Origin: an uncultured Bacteroidota bacterium
GTDB taxonomy: Bacteria > Bacteroidota > Bacteroidia > Chitinophagales > Chitinophagaceae
Assembly (NCBI GenBank): GCA_903887415.1
Contig: CAISPO010000038.1
Location: 124,001-188,000, forward strand
Reading direction: 5' to 3'
Length of the DNA: 64,000 nucleotides
In this document: positions 12,201 through 18,317 of the stretch, in pieces
How positions within the stretch are numbered: the stretch's first letter is position 1
Layout: each line of letters starts with the position of its first letter
Position numbers and translations under genes: made by a program
Notes under the pieces: generated by a model
Seen by the model: the letters and a program-made list of their open reading frames with translations, nothing else
Database searches by the model: none
What the model was told of the DNA's origin: nothing

Positions 12201-15200
12201 GTTACCATTGATCGGTGCAGGGTTACAATTCACCGTTACCGTAGCTGTATTGATACAGCCAGTTGGCAAAGTATAAGTAACAACAGCATTACCTGGACAG
12301 CTAACGCCCGTTACTAAGCCTCCACCAGCAGTGATCGAGGCGTATGTCGAACCAGGAGGGTTGATACTCCATGTGCCGCTTGCTGTGCCATCGGTGAGCG
12401 CAGTGGTAAGCCCCTGGCATACAGACAGTGTACCATTTATCGGGCCAGGGTTTGGATTTACCGTTGCCACAGCCGTAACAAGGCAACCTGTGCCTAAAGT
12501 ATAGGTTACAGTAGTAGTGCCGCTGGCAAGGCCGGTGAGTACACCAGTACCGGAAGCAATAGTGCCCGGAGCTAGCGGGCTGTTCGACCATGTACCGCCC
12601 ACACTGCCATCAGTAAGCTGGGTAGTAAGACCCAAACATACCGACAATGTACCGTTTATAGATGTTGGCAGCGGGTTCACTGTTACTATTATAGTATTGA
12701 TACAGCCTGTAGGCAGTGTATAAGTTACGATCGCGGTGCCTGCAATAGTACCCGTAACGGTAGTAGTACCGCTAGGGCCTGGAGTAACCGTTACATTGCC
12801 GGAAGTAGTGCTCCATGTGCCGGTGCCAGGGGTAGAGCTCAGTGTTGTAGTCAGTCCGGCACACACCGTAGCAGTGCCCAAAATTGCGCTTGGCAGGCAA
12901 TTCACAGTCACCGCCTGTGTAGCTATACAGCCGGTTGCAGGCAGGCTGTATGTGATAACAGGAGTAGTACCTCCGCAGATGAGGCCGGTTACAAGGCCAC
13001 CTCCGCTAACAGAAGCGTTGCCATTGCTCACGGTCCAGTTGCCACCCGCAGTAGCATCGCTAAGCTGTGTTTGCAGCCCCACACACACATTGAATGTGCC
13101 GGTTATAGCAGTCGGGTTAGGATTAACATTTACCGTGGTAGTTATAAAACATCCTGTGCCTACGGTATAGGTAATAGCCGCGGTTCCTGCGGCTACACCG
13201 GTAACAGTAGTAGTGGCACTGGGGCCGGGCGTTGCAGTAGCAATACCGGTAGCGCCGCTCAGCCATGTACCGCCGGCGGTGCCGTCAGAAAGCGTTGTAG
13301 TTAAACCCACGCATACAGTAAGCGTACCGCTGATGGCGGTGGGCAATGGATTTACAGAAACGACCCTTGTTATATAACAACCCGTGGGAAGTGTATAAGT
13401 AATATTAGTTGTCCCGCTGGAAACTCCATAAACATCGCCGGACGCATCTACAGTGCCAACAGCCAGGTTGCTGCTGCCCCATGTGCCGCCCGCCGTTGTA
13501 GAGCTAAGCGTAGTCGTCTGGCCAACACATACCGTATTACCACCTGTTAGGGCAGCAGGCAATGCATTTATGGTTACTGTCACCGCTGGAATAAGCAATG
13601 CACAGCCTGTGGGCAATGTATAAACAACAGTAGTTGTAGTAAAACCTGCGCCGCCATTCAGGCCACACAAAACACCTGTAGTGCTTATCGAGCCATTGAG
13701 CGGGCTGCTGCTGCTCCATGTGCCGCCTGTTGAGGCATCAGTGAGCTGTATGCAGGAACCAACACATACCATAAGCGGAGTTGGTCCGGTGATGGGCGCG
13801 GGCAGCGGATTGACCGTAACCACAACGATGGGTGCAATACAACCTGTGGGCAATGTATAAGTAATTGTGGCGGTTGCGAAAGTTGTTGCGCCGGTTAGTA
13901 CGCCTGTTACCAGGCCAGTACCCGAAACAGTTGCTACTGCAACCGGATTACTGCTCCAGGTACCACCTGCGGTTACATCCGTCAGTTGCGTTGTTGCACC
14001 CTGGCACACGCTAAGCGTACCGGTTATGCCAGCAGGGTTTGGATTAACTGTAAGCACAGCGGTTGTAGAGCAGCCGGTGCCATTTAATTTATAAGTTATA
14101 ATTGTAGTGCCTCCCGCTGCCGCAACCCCGGTAGCTACACCAGTACCAGCAACGATAGAACCAATAGCCGGCAAGCTGCTCGACCATGTGCCCGGGGTCG
14201 CTGCATCTGTAAGTGCGGTAGTTAGCCCCACGCACACAGTCAGGTTACCCAGTATGGGTGTAGGCAAGGGGTTTACGATTACTGTAACTGTATTGAAACA
14301 GCCCGCTGGGGACGTATAAGTGATTGTTGCAGTAGATGTTGCCGTAACAGTGGATATACCGGTTACTGTGGTAGTGCTGCCGGGGCCGGCAACAACCGTA
14401 GCCACAGTTATGTCACTGCTGCTCCACGTGCCGCCGGCTATAGCATCAGAAAGCGTTGTCGTCTGCCCCGCGCACACCACTGTTGTACCGCTTATAGCGC
14501 CGGGCAGTGCGTTTATCGTCACTATAGCGCTGACGGGGCATCCTGTAATTGAAGTATAGATGGCAGAGTCTGTTGTAAAAGAAGCTCCTCCGTTAATGCC
14601 ACAGAACATACCTGCGGTGCTTATTGAGCCATTTGCAATATTGCTGCTGCTCCACGTGCCGCCAGCTGTGGCGTCAGTAAGCTGCGTGCAAGAACCCGCA
14701 CAAACCGTCAACGGAGTTGGGCCGGTTATTGCAGCAGGTGGGCTTACCACGTTTACCGTAGTGGTGAGCTTACAGGACACCGTCCCTATGTAGTAAGTAA
14801 TGGTGTCAACCCCCGGAACCGGAGCTCCGCTGGTAAGTACCCCTGTAGCAGAGTTAATTACTGCACTGCCGTTTGTAACGCCAAAGATACCACCGCCCGG
14901 GGTGCCTGTTATTGTATAACTCGTGCCCGCACATAGCGGGGCCGGAGTACCTGTAAGAGCCGTTGGCGCTGCGTTCACTGTTACAACACTGGTAACAACG
15001 GCGCAGCCATTGGTCCACGTAATAGTAACTGTTCCACCCGCAGCCCCAACACCTTTCACCCAGCCTGTAGCAGAGCCCACCGAGCCTATCGCAGTATTAC
15101 TGCTGCTCCAGGTACCGCCTAGCGAAGCCTCAAAAAGCTGTGCAGAGTCTATACCGCCAGCACAAACATGGATACCCGCAAGCGGTGTTATCGGCGTTGG

Positions 15201-16808
15201 CGGATCATTGCGCAGTATGGAAAAAGTATTCGCGCCGGTATTCGTCACTGCAAGGTCGCTCTTACCATCGCCGTCCAGGTCACCGGCAGCAACGTAAAGT
15301 ACGCCTGTGGATGCAGGGAAAGTACATCCCGCCGCCAGGCTGGGAGTGCCCGGCACAGAAGTATTGCGGAATGCCGAAACGGACAGGTTGCCGAAATTAG
15401 TAACCGCCAGGTCGGGTTTGCCGTCGCCGTCGAAGTCACCAACTGCCATACCTTCAATTTGAGTGGTATTCGCAAAATTATAGGGCGCTGATACACTAAA
15501 GGTTCCTGGAGTAGATAAATTCCGGAACACCTGTATCCATCCGGCGGCGCCGGGTTTCGTGCCTACCACAATGTCATTAACGCCATCGCCGTCAATGTCG
15601 GCAATAATAAGGCTCTGTGGATTAGGTAAAAGGCCGCCGGCAGGCGTTACTGTAAGCCCGGCTGCAAGCGATATTAACGGAGTGCCAACTGCAGCCGTAG
15701 TGTTTTTGAATATTTCCAGCCGGGTTACCGTAAAGTCCAGTACAATTACGTCTCTTTTTCCATCTCCATCTATATCTGCTATTTGCACACCTGCCGGGGT
15801 AGTTCCGGGAACGGTAGGATAATCAACTTTAGGGCCAAAAGAGATAAGTCCACCACCTGATGTATTGTGGAAAACAGAAATTGAATTGGAGCCATTATTG
15901 GATATCACCATTTCCGGCAGGCCATCGCCGTCAATATCGCCCAGCGCTGAGAAATAAGGCGTACTGGCCCCGGCTCCTGATGGAATAGCAGCCGAAACCG
16001 TAAAATTTACTGCACCAGGTGTGGAGATGTTGCGGAGCACCTCTACCGAGGTGGCTAAAGTCGCATTCCCAACAACCAGATCCAGCTTGCCATCGCCATC
16101 AATATCCCCTATACTCATTACATAGCCAGGTATGCTTATGCTTATGGGTGGCGCACCCACGCCCGCACCGGTAACGAAAGAAGTGGCGTTTATGACGCCG
16201 GCTGTGGCGGCATTGAGATATACGGTAATATAGTATGGAGCGCTGGAGTTACTAACAATTATATCAGGCTTTCCGTCACCGTCTATATCGCCTATTGTTA
16301 TGCCTTGCGGGCTCGTGGGTGTAGTAAAGTCAACCTTGGGATCAAAGTTTATGGTGCCTGGCGCATATGCCGCATTATTGTAGGTCTGCAAAAACGCCTG
16401 CTTCGACCATCCCTCTTTATTAGTGCCGGTGTTAAGCACGCTTACCGGCATGAAGGTGGTACCTTGTGGCACGGTCACAGTCAGGGATGTGGTGCTGCCC
16501 CCTGTCACTGTTGCTTTGGTTGCGCCTAAGTAAACGATATTACTCGTAGGAGTAGCATTGAATCCTGTACCGGTGATAGTAACAGAAGAGCCCTGGTAGC
16601 CGTTAAGCGGGCTAAGAGCAGTAACCGTAGGCTGCGCTGCCGCCCCCAGGCCGAATAGGATAAGGCCGGAAAAAATAAACGAGCTTACAAACCGTATAAA
16701 CGATCTGTCCGCACCCGATTTTTTCACTGTTCCCGCCTTCTTTTGAGTAAGTATTTCCTGCTGCATAAGCTTGGTATGTATAACTAAGTAAAATAAATTT
16801 ATAGACAA
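3294..16808 (-). CDS. giant secreted repeat protein: TIG/IPT + FG-GAP/VCBS repeats + long Big_2/Ig-like array + T9SS type-A C-terminal sorting domain
   Basis: 4504-aa ORF; hydrophobic signal region near N-terminus; TIG-like PTVTALSPLNGYQGSSVTITGTGF; seven D(I/L/F)DGDG repeats; about 50 repeats GxLxVCxGxTTxLTDATxGGTWSSS...ITYTLPTGCxxTxxVTVNPLP; C-terminus LLPNPNSGAFTI...GMYILNISSG...FVVER. Confidence 0.93.
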   Translation of the reverse strand: MSINLFYLVIHTKLMQQEILTQKKAGTVKKSGADRSFIRFVSSFIFSGLILFGLGAAAQPTVTALSPLNGYQGSSVTITGTGFNATPTSNIVYLGATKATVTGGSTTSLTVTVPQGTTFMPVSVLNTGTNKEGWSKQAFLQTYNNAAYAPGTINFDPKVDFTTPTSPQGITIGDIDGDGKPDIIVSNSSAPYYITVYLNAATAGVINATSFVTGAGVGAPPISISIPGYVMSIGDIDGDGKLDLVVGNATLATSVEVLRNISTPGAVNFTVSAAIPSGAGASTPYFSALGDIDGDGLPEMVISNNGSNSISVFHNTSGGGLISFGPKVDYPTVPGTTPAGVQIADIDGDGKRDVIVLDFTVTRLEIFKNTTAAVGTPLISLAAGLTVTPAGGLLPNPQSLIIADIDGDGVNDIVVGTKPGAAGWIQVFRNLSTPGTFSVSAPYNFANTTQIEGMAVGDFDGDGKPDLAVTNFGNLSVSAFRNTSVPGTPSLAAGCTFPASTGVLYVAAGDLDGDGKSDLAVTNTGANTFSILRNDPPTPITPLAGIHVCAGGIDSAQLFEASLGGTWSSSNTAIGSVGSATGWVKGVGAAGGTVTITWTNGCAVVTSVVTVNAAPTALTGTPAPLCAGTSYTITGTPGGGIFGVTNGSAVINSATGVLTSGAPVPGVDTITYYIGTVSCKLTTTVNVVSPPAAITGPTPLTVCAGSCTQLTDATAGGTWSSSNIANGSISTAGMFCGINGGASFTTDSAIYTSITGCPVSAIVTINALPGAISGTTVVCAGQTTTLSDAIAGGTWSSSDITVATVVAGPGSTTTVTGISTVTATSTATITYTSPAGCFNTVTVIVNPLPTPILGNLTVCVGLTTALTDAATPGTWSSSLPAIGSIVAGTGVATGVAAAGGTTIITYKLNGTGCSTTAVLTVNPNPAGITGTLSVCQGATTQLTDVTAGGTWSSNPVAVATVSGTGLVTGVLTGATTFATATITYTLPTGCIAPIVVVTVNPLPAPITGPTPLMVCVGSCIQLTDASTGGTWSSSSPLNGSISTTGVLCGLNGGAGFTTTTVVYTLPTGCALLIPAVTVTINALPAALTGGNTVCVGQTTTLSSTTAGGTWGSSNLAVGTVDASGDVYGVSSGTTNITYTLPTGCYITRVVSVNPLPTAISGTLTVCVGLTTTLSDGTAGGTWLSGATGIATATPGPSATTTVTGVAAGTAAITYTVGTGCFITTTVNVNPNPTAITGTFNVCVGLQTQLSDATAGGNWTVSNGNASVSGGGLVTGLICGGTTPVITYSLPATGCIATQAVTVNCLPSAILGTATVCAGLTTTLSSTPGTGTWSTTSGNVTVTPGPSGTTTVTGTIAGTAIVTYTLPTGCINTIIVTVNPLPTSINGTLSVCLGLTTQLTDGSVGGTWSNSPLAPGTIASGTGVLTGLASGTTTVTYTLGTGCLVTAVATVNPNPGPINGTLSVCQGLTTALTDGTASGTWSINPPGSTYASITAGGGLVTGVSCPGNAVVTYTLPTGCINTATVTVNCNPAPINGNLTVCVGSNTTLTDFTTGGTWLSSNISVATATTGPSTTTTVTGLSAGTTNISYIMPTGCIGPVVTVTVYALPAAISGTKVVCQGQTTQLTDLTGGGTWTSSVPTNGSIDPVTGLVTGINGGAAGSTSFTTTIITYALGTGCTVTAVVTIDPLPSPVSGPSPLMVCVGSTITLTSSPAGGTWTSSNPGNGSVGSATGIVGGINGGGSFTTTNITYTGTNGCSTASTGAIVTINALPTGILGANAVCQGYTITLSDLTAGGGWNANNGNVTVTAGGGLVTGINCPATSVITYTMPTTCITTATVNVNCNPGVITGNPSVCVGLTTPLTDATSGGTWSSSNPFVASVGSTGIVTGVSGLPTTATITYTLPTGCFMTVVVTVNPNPTGVLGNLAVCVGGQTQLSDLTLGGTWSEACADIGISGTGLVTAFSAGTCIVSYTLATGCMTTAEVTVNALPTAILGTLNVCVTGTTLLTDASSFGTWFSSNTGVATITVGGGDVTGISPGTSNIVYTLPTTCTVNATVTVNPNPTPILGTFVVCQGLTTTLTDATTPGTWTSSNTTDATAGLGTGVITGIVGGTTADITYTLATGCYTVTPVTVNPLPSAINGNLNVCQGLTTTLTDATGGGSWSNSPTTYGTIDPVTGTFNAYVTGLTTSQTTTITYTLGGTGCIMTATVNINPLPTAINGSLAVCYQSCSTLTDATPGGTWSSSNSFVASFTTTPGTMCGVSAIGGTATVTYQLTATGCYITATATVNPLPTAINGSLLVCAGATTQLTDGTPGGGWMSSQPLAASVDPVTGLVTGVSAGTAIITYTIGSTGCITTVIITVNPLPTPINGTLTVCIGATTQLTDGILGGTWSSSITANATINPATGLVTGVFGYGTSTISYTLPTTCSITAVVTVNPNPTSILPPAPQVCVGSTIILSDATPGGTWSSSNPAIGSVGLGSGSVTGEAAGIFVDTYTLATSCYTTAIVTVNALPALISGNFSVCQGLCTTLTDATPGGTWSSNNTTDATAGSSSGLVCGVSGGLAGTTVTISYTLVSTQCYQTQIVTINPVPGVINGTLTVCVGLTTQLTDATPGGAWTSSDPTISTINPGTGLATGIAPGTVIITYAFATGCQMTAILTVNPNPAVITGTFEFCQGSTVTLNDATPGVSWSSSNPGIASITAGGVVTGVSGGTATITCGLPTGCIATQIVTVDPLPSPISGPSGVCVGATISLVDATPGGSWGSSNVGIAPITAGGIVTGGSPGIAYITYTLPAGGCYVTHVVNVSTTPPPITGTTAICTGLCVSLTDLLAGGTWSSSNPAVATAGSGTGLVCGNTAGTATITYLPPSGCIGTTVVTVSTTPAIPTGSGLPVCVGLTTVLTDATAGGTWSSAATGTATVGGTTGIVTGVSGGTVVISYTMPTYCYATTIVTVDNNPSPINGNPNICLLGTTLLADAPGGTWSTTSLNVSLSGTSSGVLTVTGMFLGTATITYAAPPAGCIATIVVTVNPDPAPITGTAVLCAGSTTSLSDISAGGTWLSTITSVATVGSTGIVTGISGGTTTIIYTTAGGCSNSVIVTVNPLPTAILGYTAVCKGFTTQLSDLTAGGTWSSSNPGNASVGSTGLVTGVTGSSSATITYTSAAGCITTVLVTVNNVPGPINGTLSVCVGATTTLTDGSGGGTWASGSTGIATAGTFSGVVSGIAFGTSVITYSYGSTGCGTTAVVTVNPNPTVILGNLNVCIGQTTQLSDLTGGGTWSISNADATIGAGGLVTGSTAGTATVTYTLGTGCFITATVTVNPLPASITGTMAVCVGLNTTLSDASPGGTWASSNHAVGTIGITSGIETGITSGTTTDTYTIAHGCYVTAVVTVNPNPSPIAGNLSVCVGLTTSLSDATPGGTWASSPVVICVINPATGVATGAGAGTANITYTLATGCLTTAVVTVNPLPLAINGVKEFCAGTTTALTDATGGGVWTATGTATVDPTTGIVTGNASGTGTITYTLSTGCMSTTVVTVDAIPLPITGSLVVCAGSTTNLTDATGGGFWYSSIPPLATVGSATGVVTGVSAGTAVITYILSSPSACQTTAVVTVNPVPAPISGPTTLCLGLTAVYSDLSPGGSWSATLGSALTVDGSTSGLVGGTAVGTGTLTYTLPTTGCVSTEIITVNPLPAAITGSMNVCVGLTTQLTDATVGGGWSTSSSSTASITGGALVTGITAGLDTITYTLPTGCLMTTTVDVMPLPTAILGATAVCIGANTTLSDLTAGGTWSSSNPTIGSVSSTSGVVTGITFGTVTITYTIPTGCYVTMTMSVNKVPAPITGTRVVCVGLTTALSDPTPGGIWSSSSLAIGTVGSATGIVMGESGGTTTITYSVATSCQATAIVTVNPLPTPILGTLSLCNGIADTLSDLTGGGTWTSSNLTVATIGSASGIINPLAVGFATISYTLPTGCALGVQVTVHAMPASISGNHQICLGSTVTLSDISAGGIWSSSNTAIAPVGTSGVVSGSALGTATISYSPAVGCSALFAVTVNPLPNVFTVYGGGTYCEGGNGVPVGLNGSNVGVSYLLYYGASVTGYLAGTGDTLHFTPLLTVAGTYTVLATGSTTGCSIGMTGTVTVNVTPTVNPTVALHASPADTVCPGTTVTITPTLSPASTATATATYVWYVNGTAVSTSPTYSFIPANGDIVKVAITSGAACIFPATATDTLRLHVLQIGTPLVHITVDPGDTVCQYASATFTATPTFGGASPTYKWIVNSTFEGTGQYFSYVPNSGDVIYCSMTSSYLCAMPDTAHSNQITMDVVPMIIPHVEITAHPGLSIVEDSLETLTTTETGGGPDPTYQWEINGVPVPGATNSSYSSTSFHNYDSVTCILTSSGYCEGISTFDWVYITVIPTGVGSVQHVGVSNIMLLPNPNSGAFTIKGTLATTTDEDLDVEITDMLGQVIYKNKIRSDNGKVNQQIDLGNNLANGMYILNISSGSDNKSFHFVVER
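4640..15190 (-). repeat. tandem coding repeat array (about 70-75 aa, about 216 bp period)
   Basis: recurrent GGTWSSS / TYTLPTGC / VTVNPLP motifs; plus-strand reading shows recurring ctgctgctccaggtgccgcc. Confidence 0.9.
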
Positions 16809-16936
16809 TTATCTGATAAACAAAATAATCAACAAGATTATCCTAAAACACACCCGCGAAACATTGCAAAGAATGTCCCAACCCTATACCACACAGCAAT
16901 AATCTTTAACAAAATAACTTGTTAATTACCCTACCG

Positions 16937-16944
16937 CAAATATA
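16937..16944 (-). promoter_or_regulatory. possible -7 box (TATATTTG) of the giant gene
   Basis: CAAATATA on + = TATATTTG on -, matches TAnnTTTG; no clear -33 element. Confidence 0.25.
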
Positions 16945-17078
16945 ATGCCAAAATGCCATTTTTACTAATAACAGTGCATTTTTTTGATTTTATAATTTTT
17001 TAATGTAATGAATGAGTTTCGGGTATTTTAAAAAAGAATCATTTTGAAGTTCCTTATGTTTGCGCAACAGGCTGCACG

Positions 17079-17125
17079 CAACTCATTCTGCTCCACCCGC
17101 TCCTTTAGGAGCGGGCTGGGGAGCG
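17079..17125. repeat. REP-like palindromic element (copy R3) inside the 3' end of the Kir gene
   Basis: AACTCATTCtgctccaCCCGCTCCTttAGGAGCGGG; shares AACTCATTC..CtCaCCC..CTCC with copies at 37423 and 42192. Confidence 0.6.
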
Positions 17126-18078
17126 GCAACATCTTTGATCTCATTTAGCTTATGCAGTTCCAGCACGGTGGTCATTCCATCCTCGCTCTCCCGGTACATC
17201 GGCACAAATTTCGCATTGAACTTCATTTCCTGGTAGGTGTAAGATGTGCGCTGCAGCACAATGCTGGAATATACCTCGTCAAACGCTGTTATCAGCACAT
17301 ACAGCTCGGTATCAGCGGCAGCTATATCATCCGGTGTAAAGCCATATATGGGGCTGTTCTCGTCTATAGCATGTACCACCGTCCAGTTCATCGGCAGGTT
17401 GTCCACCTTGTAGCGTTCCAGCGCCAGGTCATAAAAATTGTAAACCGCTTTGCCGTTCTCCTCTGTCCGTAAGGCGATATTCACTTTTATCTCTACATTG
17501 GTAAGCGTATGGTTGTCTTTATAGGTCACAAACCGGAACATGAGCGCGGTTTTATCCTGGTAGGGGCTGATCAGCGCTTTTTCACTGAATGCCAGGTAAG
17601 ACTTGGGCTTCGCAAACCGCCCGTAGATAAGGCCGGTAGCTATAGCCAGCGATAAAAAGCCGGTAAGGGCTTCCAGTGATGAAAGCAAGTTAGCGCCATC
17701 TCCCAACGGATTGATGCGCCCGTAACCCACCGTCGTTAAAGTCTGTGTGCTGAAATAAAACACCTCCTTGAACCTTCCCCACTGCGTTGTGGCAGTCATC
17801 CCCTGCAATTCGCCGGATCCAATAAGCAGGTACGAAGCCGAGAACAGCAGGTTGATGGCAAAGTAAAAGATAAGGATAACACCTATGAACTTCCAGGTAG
17901 GCAGGTTCAGCATTCGCTGATATACGCTGAACCGGTTAAAATAAGACGAGCCCTCCCTCCGCAGGTTAAAGGTCCCGTCTTTATTGATAAAACGCCCCCC
18001 GTAGCTGTTCGCATTGCTCCCGAAACCGGTATCGTTATTGGTTTTGAGAAATGGGTTGATATTGCGGTGATAAGCCAT
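17083..18078 (-). CDS. inward-rectifier-type potassium channel (KirBac family)
   Basis: selectivity filter TLTTVGYGR between two TM helices, N-terminal YFNRFSVYQRML slide helix, C-terminal Ig-like Kir cytoplasmic domain. Confidence 0.93.
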   Translation of the reverse strand: MAYHRNINPFLKTNNDTGFGSNANSYGGRFINKDGTFNLRREGSSYFNRFSVYQRMLNLPTWKFIGVILIFYFAINLLFSASYLLIGSGELQGMTATTQWGRFKEVFYFSTQTLTTVGYGRINPLGDGANLLSSLEALTGFLSLAIATGLIYGRFAKPKSYLAFSEKALISPYQDKTALMFRFVTYKDNHTLTNVEIKVNIALRTEENGKAVYNFYDLALERYKVDNLPMNWTVVHAIDENSPIYGFTPDDIAAADTELYVLITAFDEVYSSIVLQRTSYTYQEMKFNAKFVPMYRESEDGMTTVLELHKLNEIKDVAAPQPAPKGAGGAE

Positions 18079-18173
18079 TGCCTTACGGATAGAAAAAGTG
18101 AAGATAATAAATGCTGCTTAAATATGCTACCCTGGTTATATTACTTGGATATTGAAGGCCCACATCGCCGAAT

Positions 18174-18250
18174 AGCCTCGCGCTTCGCGGCCTTTAAAAC
18201 TAAGTGCAGAAACCGCGCGTTTGTGCCTTTGCGGGATATTTTTTGCGGTA
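18174..18250. repeat. dispersed intergenic repeat (copy D1)
   Basis: atcgcc...cgcttcgcggcctttaaaac...tgcctttgcgggatattttttgcg; resembles 40466-40560. Confidence 0.55.
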
Positions 18251-18265
18251 CATCTCTTTTACTAA

Positions 18266-18295
18266 AAACGGGCCGCCTTTCCTGGCAGCCCGTTT
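18266..18295 (-). terminator. intrinsic terminator of the 18318-21662 gene
   Basis: minus-strand RNA AAACGGGC-U-GCC-aggaaa-GGC-G-GCCCGUUU. Confidence 0.75.
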
Positions 18296-18317
18296 ATCAA
18301 AACTCATTTTAAAAAGC

